From positions 55,226 to 119,225 of the forward strand of contig CAJYTF010000026.1 in assembly GCA_913777665.1 (NCBI GenBank): DNA of 64,000 nucleotides. The letters are read 5' to 3'. The position numbers were made by a program, and so were the translations under genes. The notes beneath the pieces are model-generated. The model had not been told where the DNA came from and did not search any database. It was given only the letters and a program-made list of their open reading frames with translations. Origin of the DNA: an uncultured Myroides sp. (GTDB taxonomy: Bacteria > Bacteroidota > Bacteroidia > Flavobacteriales > Flavobacteriaceae). This document shows positions 51,707 to 61,964 of this stretch, one piece after another (the first letter of the stretch is position 1; every line of letters starts with the position of its first letter).

Positions 51707-52660
51707 ATGAAGATAACAATTGTAGCATTTGATCTTTGGGGGTTTAATAAAAAAATCGCAGAAAAATTATCAGAACAAAACCACACTGTTACTTTTTTAG
51801 ATATAAATTCAGAAGCATTTAAGTATTATTACAAAAGCAAATGGCATCGTGTAGGTAATTTTCTGAATAAAGTTTTTTTTAGTAAAAACGTTAAAAAAGA
51901 TTACCGCAACAGAACCTTAATTAAAATGATAAATGAATTGCCTAATCAAGATTATACTTTAATTGTAAACGCAATTTTATTTAGAAAAGATATTTTAGCT
52001 TTATTACGATCTAAAACAAATAAATTTATTGCATATAATTACGATTCATTGGCAAGAATGCCGTTGCCTGAAAATCATGATACGCTGTTTGACAATATTT
52101 TTTCATTCGATGTTAACGATGTTGCTGATAATAACAATTTATCTTTGCTTACAAACTATATTTATTTAGATAAGCATATAAATCCTAAACCCAAAAACAA
52201 GGCTTTTATGATCTTATCTAAATCACACGAGCGTGAAGTGGTGTTAAGTAAAATAGCAGATATTTTTGATAGCAAAAATTTAAACTACGAATTTATTGTT
52301 GCAAATCCTGCAACTAAAAAAGTGAATAAAAAAATTCATTTAATAGAGCACCATATAAAATTAGATATTGTTGAAGGAAAAATGAAAGATGCCGAAATAT
52401 TAATTGATTTGGTTAGACAAAATCAAACGGGGTTAAGTTTCAGATTTTTTGAAGCAATGGCTTTACACAAGAAAGTTATAACTAATAACCAAACAATAAA
52501 ACAATACGATTTTTACAACGAAAATAATATTTTAGTCATTGATAATGAAAACATTATAATTCCTGATACTTTTTTAAATTCTAAATATCAACCATTACCC
52601 GAAGAGCTTTACAAAAAATATACTGTAGAAAATTGGATATCTACCGCTTTTAATTTTTAA
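51707..52660 (+). CDS. Putative glycosyltransferase-like protein, CgeB-type, copy 1
   Basis: 317 residues, no signal peptide or membrane helix. The N-terminal half starts MKITIVAFDLWGFNKKIAEKLSEQNH, an alpha/beta start of GT-B type. The C-terminal half has TGLSFRFFEAMALHKKVITNN and YDFYNENNILVIDN, the donor-binding pattern shared with CgeB/GT1-like proteins. It is a tandem paralogue of 52671-53627. Substrate and exact family are unknown. Confidence 0.68.
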   Translation: MKITIVAFDLWGFNKKIAEKLSEQNHTVTFLDINSEAFKYYYKSKWHRVGNFLNKVFFSKNVKKDYRNRTLIKMINELPNQDYTLIVNAILFRKDILALLRSKTNKFIAYNYDSLARMPLPENHDTLFDNIFSFDVNDVADNNNLSLLTNYIYLDKHINPKPKNKAFMILSKSHEREVVLSKIADIFDSKNLNYEFIVANPATKKVNKKIHLIEHHIKLDIVEGKMKDAEILIDLVRQNQTGLSFRFFEAMALHKKVITNNQTIKQYDFYNENNILVIDNENIIIPDTFLNSKYQPLPEELYKKYTVENWISTAFNF

Positions 52661-52670
52661 ATATTTACCC

Positions 52671-53627
52671 ATGAAGCAAAACTTATTGTTTTTTGCACCC
52701 AACCATTTTGATATAGATATAGCCATTTTAAATCAGTTAGAAAAAATGGATCAATATAATGTGATTAAAATTGATCCTAAAAGTTATCAATACAAAAACA
52801 CGTTTGAGCAAATTTTTAATTTTTTTGGAAAAATATTCGTAAATAAAACATTAAAAAAAGATTGGAAAGCAAAACAACAATTACAACATATTAACCAACA
52901 AAAAAATTATGACGTTTGTTTAATTTTCAGACCTGATTTACTGCATCCTAAAGTTTTAAAGTTTATTCAAGAAAACATTAAATCGCGTAAAGTAGTATAT
53001 TGGGATAGCTTTGATAAAATTCCGAAATTAAAAGAAACAGTGTCCTATTTTAATGAATATTACAGTTTTGAAGAAGAAGATTGCATTAAATATAATTTTA
53101 CAAAAATTTCTAACTTTTACATACACAAAAGTTCTAATACAACACCAACTTACGATGCTTTCTTTTTTGCATCAAAAGATGCACGTTTAAATAATGTAAT
53201 AAAATTGATTACCTATTTAAGACAGAAAAATTGGAATGCCAAAGCTTTAATTGTTGCAAAAAAAACTAAATCGAAATCTAAACCAATAAATGTTGAAGGA
53301 GTTACAATAACGGAAAACAGTACACCTTTTTCTCAGATTTACCAATATGCCGATAATACTAAAGTGGTTATAGATATTTCACACCCAAACCAAAAAGGTT
53401 TATCAATGCGGCCGTATGAATGTTTAGGTTTAGAACGAAAACTGATAACCAATAATTCTGAAATCATGAAATATGATTTCTATAATCCAGACAACATATT
53501 TATTATAAATGATTTTGATAATTTAAACATTCCGGACTCTTTTTTAAACACTCCTTACCAAAAGTTACCTAAAGCCGTTGCCAAGAAATATCACATTAGT
53601 AATTGGTTAAACTTTATTTTAAAATAA
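52671..53627 (+). CDS. Putative glycosyltransferase-like protein, CgeB-type, copy 2
   Basis: 318 residues, similar in length and layout to copy 1. Its C-terminal half reads KGLSMRPYECLGLERKLITNN and MKYDFYNPDNIFIINDFDN, and ends IPDSFLNTPYQKLP where copy 1 has IPDTFLNSKYQPLP. The central part is much diverged, so the duplication is old. Ten bases after copy 1. Confidence 0.68.
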   Translation: MKQNLLFFAPNHFDIDIAILNQLEKMDQYNVIKIDPKSYQYKNTFEQIFNFFGKIFVNKTLKKDWKAKQQLQHINQQKNYDVCLIFRPDLLHPKVLKFIQENIKSRKVVYWDSFDKIPKLKETVSYFNEYYSFEEEDCIKYNFTKISNFYIHKSSNTTPTYDAFFFASKDARLNNVIKLITYLRQKNWNAKALIVAKKTKSKSKPINVEGVTITENSTPFSQIYQYADNTKVVIDISHPNQKGLSMRPYECLGLERKLITNNSEIMKYDFYNPDNIFIINDFDNLNIPDSFLNTPYQKLPKAVAKKYHISNWLNFILK

Positions 53628-53636
53628 TTTTTAAAA

Positions 53637-54770
53637 ATGCCAAAAAAAATATTATTTCTTCTACACGAAGATTCACAAACCGGAGCTCCAAATGCTTTAT
53701 TAGCGTTTTTAAAATATTTGCATACGCATTACAAAAATGAATTTGTAATAGATATTTATGTATTAAGTTATTTTGGCGGAATTGAAAAAGAGTTAAAAGA
53801 AATTAGCCGCAATTTTTATATTAACAAGAAAAAAAAGACTTTTTTTGGCAAAATAGCTAAACTGTTAAGCACTAATATTCACAGTATTTTAAAAAAAAAC
53901 AAGTACGATTTAGTTTACGGAAACACTATTGTTACTTTAAATTTATTAAGCAGTTTAAAACAACATAATAACAAAATTAAAACGTTATTATATGTACATG
54001 AAAGTAAGTTTTTAACCAATATTTATTTAGATAAACAAAAAGCAGCCAATCAATTTAAAAATATAAACCATATTTTTGCAGTATCGCAGGCTGCTGTTAC
54101 TAATTTGGTTGAAAATTATAAGGTTCTGCCAGAAATATGCTCAATTATTTATCCTACAATTCCAGAAGAATCGTTCATTAAAGATTTAAATTTTGAAAAA
54201 AAGTTTAATTCTACTGAATTAACTCTTGTAACAATTGGTCATCCAAATCTTACAAAGGGAACCGATTTAATTCCGCAAATTGCACACCGTTTAAAAGAAA
54301 AAAATCAAACTCTGCAGTTTAAAATTTATATTGTGGGCATTCTTAATAATAATGAATATTTAAAAGCAATTCAGTTAGATATTGATAAACTTCATCTAAC
54401 AAATTTTATCGAATTAATTCCTCATACGCCAACACCTTTAAATTATTTAGATGTTGCCCATATTTATTTAATACCTTCAAGAGAAGATGCTTTTTCTTTA
54501 ATGGCAATGCACGCTGTAAAATTTAAGAAACCGACAATAATGTTTAGAAATGCTGTTGGTGCATCAGAAGTTCTAAATGATGACTGTATTTTTTATGCCA
54601 ATTATTTAGATATTCATGATTTTGTTAACCAAATAGAAACAATAATTAATAACCCAACCTTAGCTAAACAAAAAACAAGTAACGCTTTTGAAGCTTACAA
54701 TGAGAATTTACAAGCTGCAAAAAGTAATCAATTGCATTACCAAAAACTAAAGAGTATAATAAATAATTAA
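53637..54770 (+). CDS. Family 4/1 glycosyltransferase
   Basis: 377 residues, GT-B fold. KILFLLHEDSQTGAPNALLAFLKYL is the acceptor-side start; the donor half has LVTIGHPNLTKGTDLIPQIAHRLK and IYLIPSREDAFSLMAMHAVKFKKPTIMF with the PSREDAFSL EX7E-type motif. Last gene of the glycan cluster before the lipoprotein gene. Confidence 0.88.
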   Translation: MPKKILFLLHEDSQTGAPNALLAFLKYLHTHYKNEFVIDIYVLSYFGGIEKELKEISRNFYINKKKKTFFGKIAKLLSTNIHSILKKNKYDLVYGNTIVTLNLLSSLKQHNNKIKTLLYVHESKFLTNIYLDKQKAANQFKNINHIFAVSQAAVTNLVENYKVLPEICSIIYPTIPEESFIKDLNFEKKFNSTELTLVTIGHPNLTKGTDLIPQIAHRLKEKNQTLQFKIYIVGILNNNEYLKAIQLDIDKLHLTNFIELIPHTPTPLNYLDVAHIYLIPSREDAFSLMAMHAVKFKKPTIMFRNAVGASEVLNDDCIFYANYLDIHDFVNQIETIINNPTLAKQKTSNAFEAYNENLQAAKSNQLHYQKLKSIINN

Positions 54771-54826
54771 CTCCCAACACATTATATTTTTACAATTATC
54801 GTTATATTTATTAAAATTAATCAAAA

Positions 54827-56344
54827 ATGAAATTTCTATATAACATCATCCTTATTGTTTGTCTGGTAAGCCTTGCTTCATGTCGTGACGATTTTAATTT
54901 TGAACCTGCAACAGGTTCCGAACTAACTTTTTCTAAAGACACCGTTTATTTGGATACTATTTTTTCGAATATAGGATCAAGCACTTACAACTTAAAAGTT
55001 TACAACAATAGTAATAAAGATATTAAAATACCTTCGATTAGATTGGGTAAGGGCGATAATTCAAATTTTCGATTAATGGTTGACGGAATGTCAGGAAAAA
55101 ATTTCGAAAACATTGAACTTCTGGCTAAAGACAGTATATTTATTTTTGTTGAAACTACAGTTGATATTAAACAACAAACCAACGGAAAAGAGTTTTTATA
55201 TACTGATGAAATTTTGTTTCAGGCAGGAAATAATCAGCAAAAAGTAGATTTGGTAACTTTAGTAAAAGATGCTGTTTTTCTCTATCCACAGAAATTTCAA
55301 GACGGTTCTTACGAAAGTATCACAATAAACGACGAGAAAATTTACGGTTTCTTTTTAGATGAAAACGATGCTACAAATGGCAATGAATTATCATGGAATA
55401 ACGATAAACCTTACGTTATTTATGGATATGCAGCTGTTCCGCCTAATAAAACTTTGAATATTTCCACTGGAACCGAAATTCATTTTCACAGAAATTCAGC
55501 TTTGGTTTCGTTTCCAACATCAACAATAAATGCACAAGGATCAATCGAAAACCCAATTTTATTTCAAGGCGATCGTTTAGAACCAAATTTTGAAGATACT
55601 CCGGGGCAATGGTCTGGAATTTTAATTGGTCAAAACAGTAATCTGAACATTAAAAATGTAATCATTAAAAATGCTGTTAACGGTTTATTGATCAATGCAA
55701 ATAATGGAACGGCTTCGTTAGAAAACCTTCAAATATACAATTGTGAAGAAGCCGCACTTTTATTAGCTACAGCAAATGTTACGGGCAGTAATATTGTAAC
55801 AAATAATTGCGGTGTGGCAGGCTTGGTTATTGCAAATGGCGGAACGTATGATTTTACGCATTGTACGTTTGCAAATTATTGGAGTCGACAAAATCAAACG
55901 GCTGTTATAACGAATAATGGCGACGGAACGAATGCTTTTGCGTTAAATGCGCACTTTAAAAATAGCATTATTTATGGCAATGCAAGCGAATCGTTATTGA
56001 TGGTTCCGGCAAATAAAGAAAGTAATTTTACCTTTAAATTTGAATATTCGTTAGTGAAATTTCAAAACTCGGCAAATAGATTTGACACTACCAGTTTCCC
56101 GTATAATTTTAGCAATACAGCCAATTTCAATAATTGTTTAATTGCAAAAAATTTCAATGAACATCAACCTTATTTTCTAAATACTTCTAAAAACGAACTG
56201 ATGATTACCGATAAAGCTACATCGTTGATCAATTACGGAAATCCGTTTTTTGCACAACAAGCAGCTCAAGATTTATTAGGAAAAAGCAGGTTAACATCGG
56301 CAGATTTAGGAGCTTACCAACACGTAAGTTCTTCGGTAGATTAA
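54827..56344 (+). CDS. Lipoprotein with right-handed beta-helix repeats
   Basis: 505 residues. MKFLYNIILIVCLVSLASC is a lipoprotein signal. After an Ig-like N-terminal part (about 30-145; LKVYNNSNKDIKIPSIRL), residues about 230-345 contain parallel beta-helix rungs (INAQGSIENPILFQG, NLNIKNVIIKNAVNGLLIN, GTASLENLQIYNCEEAALLL). The protein ends LTSADLGAYQHVS, a pattern seen in pectin-lyase-fold cell-surface proteins. No catalytic residues are evident. Possibly binds or displays polysaccharide at the outer membrane. Confidence 0.75.
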   Translation: MKFLYNIILIVCLVSLASCRDDFNFEPATGSELTFSKDTVYLDTIFSNIGSSTYNLKVYNNSNKDIKIPSIRLGKGDNSNFRLMVDGMSGKNFENIELLAKDSIFIFVETTVDIKQQTNGKEFLYTDEILFQAGNNQQKVDLVTLVKDAVFLYPQKFQDGSYESITINDEKIYGFFLDENDATNGNELSWNNDKPYVIYGYAAVPPNKTLNISTGTEIHFHRNSALVSFPTSTINAQGSIENPILFQGDRLEPNFEDTPGQWSGILIGQNSNLNIKNVIIKNAVNGLLINANNGTASLENLQIYNCEEAALLLATANVTGSNIVTNNCGVAGLVIANGGTYDFTHCTFANYWSRQNQTAVITNNGDGTNAFALNAHFKNSIIYGNASESLLMVPANKESNFTFKFEYSLVKFQNSANRFDTTSFPYNFSNTANFNNCLIAKNFNEHQPYFLNTSKNELMITDKATSLINYGNPFFAQQAAQDLLGKSRLTSADLGAYQHVSSSVD

Positions 56345-56368
56345 ATTGCTAATCTAAATTTTTAGTAG

Positions 56369-56376
56369 TAATTTTG
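56369..56376 (+). promoter_or_regulatory. -7 element of purL
   Basis: TAATTTTG matches TAnnTTTG, leaving a leader of about 35 bases. No purine riboswitch fold was seen in the leader. Confidence 0.45.
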
Positions 56377-56416
56377 TTCTTTATTTTCAAATAACACAAC
56401 AACAAACTTTTTAACG

Positions 56417-59400
56417 ATGATTCAATTTTTTGAAAATGCGTCTGGTACGGTTTACGCTGTACAAACTTCCATTCCGTTAAACACAGAAGATGTAGCTAAA
56501 CTAAATTGGCTGTTTGGCAATGCTACACAAATAGAAACACCTTCAATAACTCAAAATTTCGTTGGTCCGCGCGCCGCAATGATTACTCCTTGGAGTACCA
56601 ATGCAGTAGAAATTACGCAGAATATGGGCATTAATGGAATTATTCGTATTGAAGAATTCCAGAAAGCACAAGAAGATTTCAGCGATTTCGATCCGATGAT
56701 TTCTCAAAAATACGATTCTTTAACGCAAGACATGTTTACGGTAAATATTGATCCGCAACCTGTTTTAGAAATTGAAGATATTGCTGCTTACAACCAACAA
56801 GAAGGTTTGGCTTTAAGCAATGAAGAAGTTGATTATTTAAACAATGTTTCGGTTAAAATCAGAAGAAAATTAACCGATTCTGAAGTTTTTGGATTTTCTC
56901 AGGTAAATTCAGAACACTGTCGTCATAAAATTTTCAATGGAACGTTTGTGATCGATGGTGTTGAACAACCAACTTCATTATTCAAATTAATTAAAAGTAC
57001 ATCTGAAACCAATCCAAACGGAATTGTTTCGGCATATAAAGATAATGTGGCTTTTGTGAAAGGTCCACGCGTAACTCAATTTGCTCCGAATTCTGCCGAT
57101 AAGCCTGATTTCTACACAGAAAAAGACTTTGATTCGGTAATTTCATTAAAAGCAGAAACGCACAACTTCCCTACTACAGTTGAACCATTTAACGGTGCAG
57201 CAACAGGTTCGGGTGGCGAAATTCGCGACCGTTTAGCAGGTGGGCAAGGTTCGTTGCCATTGGCAGGAACTGCAATTTACATGACGTCTTATTCACGTTT
57301 GGTTGACGATCGTGAGTGGGAAAACGGTATGAAAGAACGCAATTGGTTGTACCAAACTCCGATGGATATTTTAATTAAAGCATCTAACGGAGCTTCAGAT
57401 TTTGGAAACAAATTCGGACAACCTTTAATTACCGGTTCTGTTTTAACGTTTGAACACGAAGAAAATACTTCGACAGGCTCAGCACAAGCTAGAAAATTAG
57501 GTTACGATAAAGTAATCATGCAAGCGGGTGGTATTGGTTACGGAAAAGAAAGTCAGGCTAAAAAACACGAACCTAAAGAAGGTGATCAAATTGTAATTTT
57601 AGGTGGTGAAAACTACCGTATTGGTATGGGTGGTGCAGCTGTTTCTTCTGCAGATACAGGTGCTTTTGGATCAGGTATCGAATTAAACGCCATTCAACGT
57701 TCAAACCCAGAAATGCAAAAACGTGCTGCGAATGCGGTTCGTGGTATGGTTGAAGCCGATATTAATCCAATCGTATCTATTCACGATCACGGTGCAGGCG
57801 GACACTTAAACTGTTTGTCTGAATTGGTTGAAAACACCGGTGGATTAATCGATTTAGATAAATTACCTGTTGGTGATCCTACTCTATCGGCAAAAGAAAT
57901 TATTGGTAATGAATCTCAAGAACGTATGGGATTGGTTATTGGTAAAAATGATATTGATACCTTAAAACGTGTTGCAGACCGCGAGCGTTCGCCAATGTAC
58001 AATGTAGGTGAAGTTACTAACAACCACCGTTTTACTTTTCAATCGGCTACAAACGGAGCAAAACCAATGGATTTTGCTTTAGAAGATATGTTTGGTTCAT
58101 CGCCAAAAACAATTATGAACGATGAAACCGTTGTTTATAATTATGCAGATTTAGAATACGAAAAAGAAGAAGTTTACAACTACTTAAACCAAGTTTTACA
58201 GTTAGAATCTGTTGCTTGTAAAGATTGGTTAACCAATAAAGTTGACCGTTGTGTTGGTGGTAAAGTTGCTAAACAGCAATGTGTTGGTACGTTGCAGTTG
58301 CCTTTGAACAATGTTGGTGTTATGGCACTTGATTTTAAAGGAAAAGAAGGTATTGCAACTACCGTTGGGCACTCACCTATCACTGCTTTAGTTGATCCGG
58401 TTGCGGGAAGTAGAAATGCCATTGGTGAAGCTTTATCGAACATTATTTTTGCACCTATAAAAGACGGTTTAAGCGGAATTTCGTTATCTGCAAACTGGAT
58501 GTGGGCTTGTAACAATAAAGGCGAAGATGCACGTTTGTATCAAGCTGTTAAAGGTTGTGCTGATTTCGCTATTGAATTAGGAATTAATATCCCAACAGGA
58601 AAAGATTCTCTTTCAATGAAACAGAAATATCCTGAAGGCGATGTTATTGCTCCGGGAACCGTAATTATTTCGGCAGCAGGAAACTGTTCAGATATTAAAA
58701 AAGTGGTTGAACCGGTTTTGTCAAAAGGCGCAGGATCAATTTATTACATCAACTTATCTAAAGATAAACTTAAATTGGGCGGATCAGCGTTTGCACAGAT
58801 TTTAAACAAAATCGGTAACGATGTTCCAACCATAACAGATGCTGCTTATTTCAAAAAAGCATTCAATAATATTCAAGATTTAATCAACGATAATCAAATT
58901 GCTGCTGGTCACGATGTTGGTTCGGGCGGATTAATCACTACGTTGTTAGAAATGTGTTTTGCAGGCTACAATTTAGATGCCGACATCGATCTAACAGGTT
59001 TGAACGAACCAGATATGATTAAAGCCTTGTTTAACGAGAACATTGCGGTTGTTTTACAGGCACAGAACGATGTAGCTTTTGAAAACAAAATGTCATTAAA
59101 CGGTATCGAGTTTGTAAAAATCGGCGTTCCGTCTGAAGGGCACGATTTAAAAGTATTCTTCGATAAAGAATTGTACGTATTCAACATCAACGAATTACGC
59201 GATACTTGGTTTATCACTTCATATTATTTAGATAAAAAACAATCTAAAAACGGAATGGCGCGCGAGCGTTTAATGAACTACAAAAATCAACCTTTACGTT
59301 TTAATTTCCCTTTCCATTTTAATGGTGCAAAACCTGTAATTGATTCGACACTTGCAAAACCAAAAGCGGCAATTATTCGTGAAAAAGGATCAAATTCTGA

Positions 59401-60109
59401 AAGAGAAATGGCTAACGCGATGTTTTTAGCCGGTTTTGATGTAAAAGATGTTCACATGACCGATTTAATTTCGGGTCGTGAAACCTTAGAAGACATTCAG
59501 TTTATTGGTGCTGTTGGTGGATTCTCGAATTCAGACGTTTTAGGTTCGGCAAAAGGTTGGGCTGGTGCATTTATGTACAACGAAAAGGCAAATACGGCAT
59601 TAAAGAATTTCTTTGCACGTCCTGATACCATGTCGGTTGGTATTTGTAACGGTTGCCAGTTGTTTATGGAGTTGGAATTGATTAATCCTGATCATGAAGT
59701 GCATGGAAAAATGCATCATAATACTTCACAAAAACACGAATCTAACTTCGTTTCGGTAAAAGTTCAAGACAATAATTCCATTATGTTGTCAACTTTGGCA
59801 GGAACAACTTTAGGAGTTTGGATATCGCATGGTGAAGGTAAATTTAACTTGCCAAACAGTGAAGATCAATACAATATTGTTGCGAAATATGCGTATGATG
59901 CGTATCCGGCGAATCCAAACGGATCTGATTATAACACGGCAATGATGTGCGATAAAACAGGAAGACACTTAGTTACAATGCCGCATATAGAACGTTCTGT
60001 TTTCCCTTGGAACTGGGCAAATTACCCGGCAGGAAGAAAAGACGAAGTTTCTCCGTGGGTTGAAGCTTTTGTGAATGCACGCAAATGGTGCGAAACAAAC
60101 AAAAAATAG
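56417..60109 (+). CDS. purL: Phosphoribosylformylglycinamidine synthase, large single-chain PurL
   Basis: 1230 residues, the long single-polypeptide FGAM synthase. FSQVNSEHCRHKIFNG and LKAETHNFPTTVEPFNGAATGSGGEIRD are in the first ATP-binding half, and SIHDHGAGGHLNCLSELVE with a second half (GHDVGSGGLITTLLEM) follows. The C-terminal class I glutaminase has the nucleophile Cys in SVGICNGCQLFMEL. It converts FGAR, ATP and glutamine to FGAM in purine synthesis. Monocistronic with its own terminator. Confidence 0.96.
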   Translation: MIQFFENASGTVYAVQTSIPLNTEDVAKLNWLFGNATQIETPSITQNFVGPRAAMITPWSTNAVEITQNMGINGIIRIEEFQKAQEDFSDFDPMISQKYDSLTQDMFTVNIDPQPVLEIEDIAAYNQQEGLALSNEEVDYLNNVSVKIRRKLTDSEVFGFSQVNSEHCRHKIFNGTFVIDGVEQPTSLFKLIKSTSETNPNGIVSAYKDNVAFVKGPRVTQFAPNSADKPDFYTEKDFDSVISLKAETHNFPTTVEPFNGAATGSGGEIRDRLAGGQGSLPLAGTAIYMTSYSRLVDDREWENGMKERNWLYQTPMDILIKASNGASDFGNKFGQPLITGSVLTFEHEENTSTGSAQARKLGYDKVIMQAGGIGYGKESQAKKHEPKEGDQIVILGGENYRIGMGGAAVSSADTGAFGSGIELNAIQRSNPEMQKRAANAVRGMVEADINPIVSIHDHGAGGHLNCLSELVENTGGLIDLDKLPVGDPTLSAKEIIGNESQERMGLVIGKNDIDTLKRVADRERSPMYNVGEVTNNHRFTFQSATNGAKPMDFALEDMFGSSPKTIMNDETVVYNYADLEYEKEEVYNYLNQVLQLESVACKDWLTNKVDRCVGGKVAKQQCVGTLQLPLNNVGVMALDFKGKEGIATTVGHSPITALVDPVAGSRNAIGEALSNIIFAPIKDGLSGISLSANWMWACNNKGEDARLYQAVKGCADFAIELGINIPTGKDSLSMKQKYPEGDVIAPGTVIISAAGNCSDIKKVVEPVLSKGAGSIYYINLSKDKLKLGGSAFAQILNKIGNDVPTITDAAYFKKAFNNIQDLINDNQIAAGHDVGSGGLITTLLEMCFAGYNLDADIDLTGLNEPDMIKALFNENIAVVLQAQNDVAFENKMSLNGIEFVKIGVPSEGHDLKVFFDKELYVFNINELRDTWFITSYYLDKKQSKNGMARERLMNYKNQPLRFNFPFHFNGAKPVIDSTLAKPKAAIIREKGSNSEREMANAMFLAGFDVKDVHMTDLISGRETLEDIQFIGAVGGFSNSDVLGSAKGWAGAFMYNEKANTALKNFFARPDTMSVGICNGCQLFMELELINPDHEVHGKMHHNTSQKHESNFVSVKVQDNNSIMLSTLAGTTLGVWISHGEGKFNLPNSEDQYNIVAKYAYDAYPANPNGSDYNTAMMCDKTGRHLVTMPHIERSVFPWNWANYPAGRKDEVSPWVEAFVNARKWCETNKK

Positions 60110-60112
60110 TAT

Positions 60113-60138
60113 AAAAGCACCTAATTTTAGGTGCTTTT
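60113..60138 (+). terminator. Terminator of purL
   Basis: AAAAGCACCTA / TAGGTGCTTTT with a 4-nt loop. Confidence 0.78.
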
Positions 60139-60158
60139 GTTCATTTAAATGATAATTT

Positions 60159-61193
60159 ATGAAAAATATACTTGTAAAATCTCTTTTTATTGTCGGATTG
60201 ATTTCGCTAATTTCTTGTAAAAAGGAAGCGAATCAAACGGATACATCTACAAATGATACCATTATCCAATTTAAAGAAATTCCTTTTGATATTGATGGTC
60301 AGCAAAACGAATTGTATTTTGTAAACAATAAGCAGGTTACCTTATTTGCTTCAACAGATACCATAAAAAGTCAGATTAAAACGATTGAAAATTCGCCCTC
60401 TCAACGAATTTTCCTAGTAAATGAATCAGATGAGTTTTACGAAGTAAATTATTTTTCGTACGGAAACAATCCGTTAAGTTACAATGGTTTTGTAAAGAAA
60501 AAGCACTTTAAAATGAAAGATGAATTTTCACTACAATCTGTAGATTTAAACGAAATTCGATACAGTAATTTAAACGGTGTTTACGATGATAAATCAAAGT
60601 CTTTTGAAAAATACGGCACTGTAAAATTGATTAATAAGCAGAGTTATCTGCAAAACAGACGAAAAGGAAATGCTACTTTTATTTTTTCGACACAAAACAT
60701 CGAAACTAATAGTCAAAAAGGTGTTTATTCTTTTAGAACAAATTCCGGAGAACAGGTTGAAATTCCGATTAAAAACATAGACGAAGAAACCGGACAGGAA
60801 AGTATTGCAACATCTTTAGGTTTCTCTCCTATTCTACAATCGTATGTTTTCAGAGTTAATGAAGATAATGAAACTTTATATTCTTTCTACAGCAAACGAA
60901 ATGCACAAGAAGAAGTTCAATATAAAAGCACATTGCCGGCTTACCATAAAGAATCACAACAATTTGCAGAATTAATAAATGAAAATGATGCGGGCTGTTT
61001 GCTTGTAATTTCAGGTTTAGATAATGATTTCCGCTTTAAAGAGAAATTGCTGGTAAATTTTACAAATTTTAAAATAGTACCAAATACTTTATATTGGATT
61101 AATGAAAAAAGTGTGATTGTTGAAGCTGTTCATACAAACCAAACAGATAATCCATCAAAATCTGAATATTTGCTTATAGAATTTAGTTTGTGA
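60159..61193 (+). CDS. Lipoprotein of unknown function
   Basis: 344 residues with a lipoprotein signal (MKNILVKSLFIVGLISLISC). The mature part is polar and beta-rich with no recognised domain (YFVNNKQVTLFASTDTIKSQ, YSFRTNSGEQVEIPIKN). It probably sits in the outer membrane or periplasm. Separated from purL by a terminator, so it has its own promoter or is read through. Confidence 0.7.
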   Translation: MKNILVKSLFIVGLISLISCKKEANQTDTSTNDTIIQFKEIPFDIDGQQNELYFVNNKQVTLFASTDTIKSQIKTIENSPSQRIFLVNESDEFYEVNYFSYGNNPLSYNGFVKKKHFKMKDEFSLQSVDLNEIRYSNLNGVYDDKSKSFEKYGTVKLINKQSYLQNRRKGNATFIFSTQNIETNSQKGVYSFRTNSGEQVEIPIKNIDEETGQESIATSLGFSPILQSYVFRVNEDNETLYSFYSKRNAQEEVQYKSTLPAYHKESQQFAELINENDAGCLLVISGLDNDFRFKEKLLVNFTNFKIVPNTLYWINEKSVIVEAVHTNQTDNPSKSEYLLIEFSL

Positions 61194-61468
61194 AAACTTG
61201 AAACTACAAATGGAATTATAATATAATGTTTTACCTAAATTCTTTACAATTATAACCTTTAATTATTTTAATTTTTTGTAATATTTTAATACTAAGTGTA
61301 TTTAGAAAACCTTAACCAAAGTTATTATAATTACCTTTTATTTACAATGAATATATTAGCTATATCGTTTAAAATTTCACTTATTGTTATTTCCTTTTGA
61401 GAATAACTTACCATACAACTAAATATCCAAAATTAAAGTAAATGACTATCGGTTACTTTATACCAAAC
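61194..61468. other. Noncoding gap, about 275 bp
   Basis: AT-rich. A short inverted repeat AAAGTAA...TTACTTT lies near 61434-61460. No gene, RNA or repeat was recognised; the short frame at 61347-61400 lacks support. Confidence 0.4.
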
Positions 61469-61499
61469 AAAAATGCGAAGAAATAATCTTCGCATTTTT
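61469..61499 (-). terminator. Terminator of the HMA gene
   Basis: AAAAATGCGAAG / CTTCGCATTTTT with a 7-nt loop, 7 bases beyond the stop at 61507. Confidence 0.85.
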
Positions 61500-61506
61500 G
61501 TTATTC

Positions 61507-61860
61507 TTAAGCCTTTTTACAACAGCCATCTAATTTAGTATAAGCGGTTGGGTCTGCTTTTACATCATCAGCATCAAAACCTAATTTTGATATTGCTGTT
61601 TTGATTGTAGCTAAATCCGTTTTCTTTGTGTTGTAATAAACTGTCAATGTTTTCTTTTCTTCATTTAGTTCATACATTTTAACACCTTTTACTTTCAACA
61701 TATTATCTCTAAAGTTTAAACCACATGTTTCACATACTTTACAATGGTCACATTCAATAGAAACTTTTATTTCTGCTTTTCCCGATTCTTTTGTTTGTGC
61801 ATTAATGGTAAATGACATAAAGAAAATACCTAAAAATGCTAATAAACCTTTAATATTCAT
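61507..61860 (-). CDS. Secreted heavy-metal-associated (HMA)-domain protein
   Basis: 117 residues. A signal peptide MNIKGLLAFLGIFFMSFTINAQ precedes an HMA domain (EIKVSIECDHCKVCETCGLNF ... YYNTKKTDLATIKTAISKLGFDADDV) with the CxxC metal motif expanded to CDHCKVCETC. A further CC pair lies at the C-terminus (DGCCKKA). Secretion and the extra cysteines suggest a periplasmic metal (copper or zinc) carrier. Not adjacent to a P-type ATPase. Confidence 0.85.
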   Translation of the reverse strand: MNIKGLLAFLGIFFMSFTINAQTKESGKAEIKVSIECDHCKVCETCGLNFRDNMLKVKGVKMYELNEEKKTLTVYYNTKKTDLATIKTAISKLGFDADDVKADPTAYTKLDGCCKKA

Positions 61861-61964
61861 AATTCTACTATTTAGTTAATTCAGTAAATATATACAAAAT
61901 ATCAAATCCTAAAAATATTTTTTCAGTTAGATTAGATAAAGGATAAAAAATCATTTTTGTTTTC

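Noticed and set aside
56345-56416. Purine riboswitch ahead of purL
   Set aside because: The leader is about 35 bases and lacks the conserved loops.
61347-61400. 17-residue hydrophobic frame in the gap after the lipoprotein gene
   Set aside because: No promoter, no conservation evidence, AT-rich sequence makes such frames by chance.
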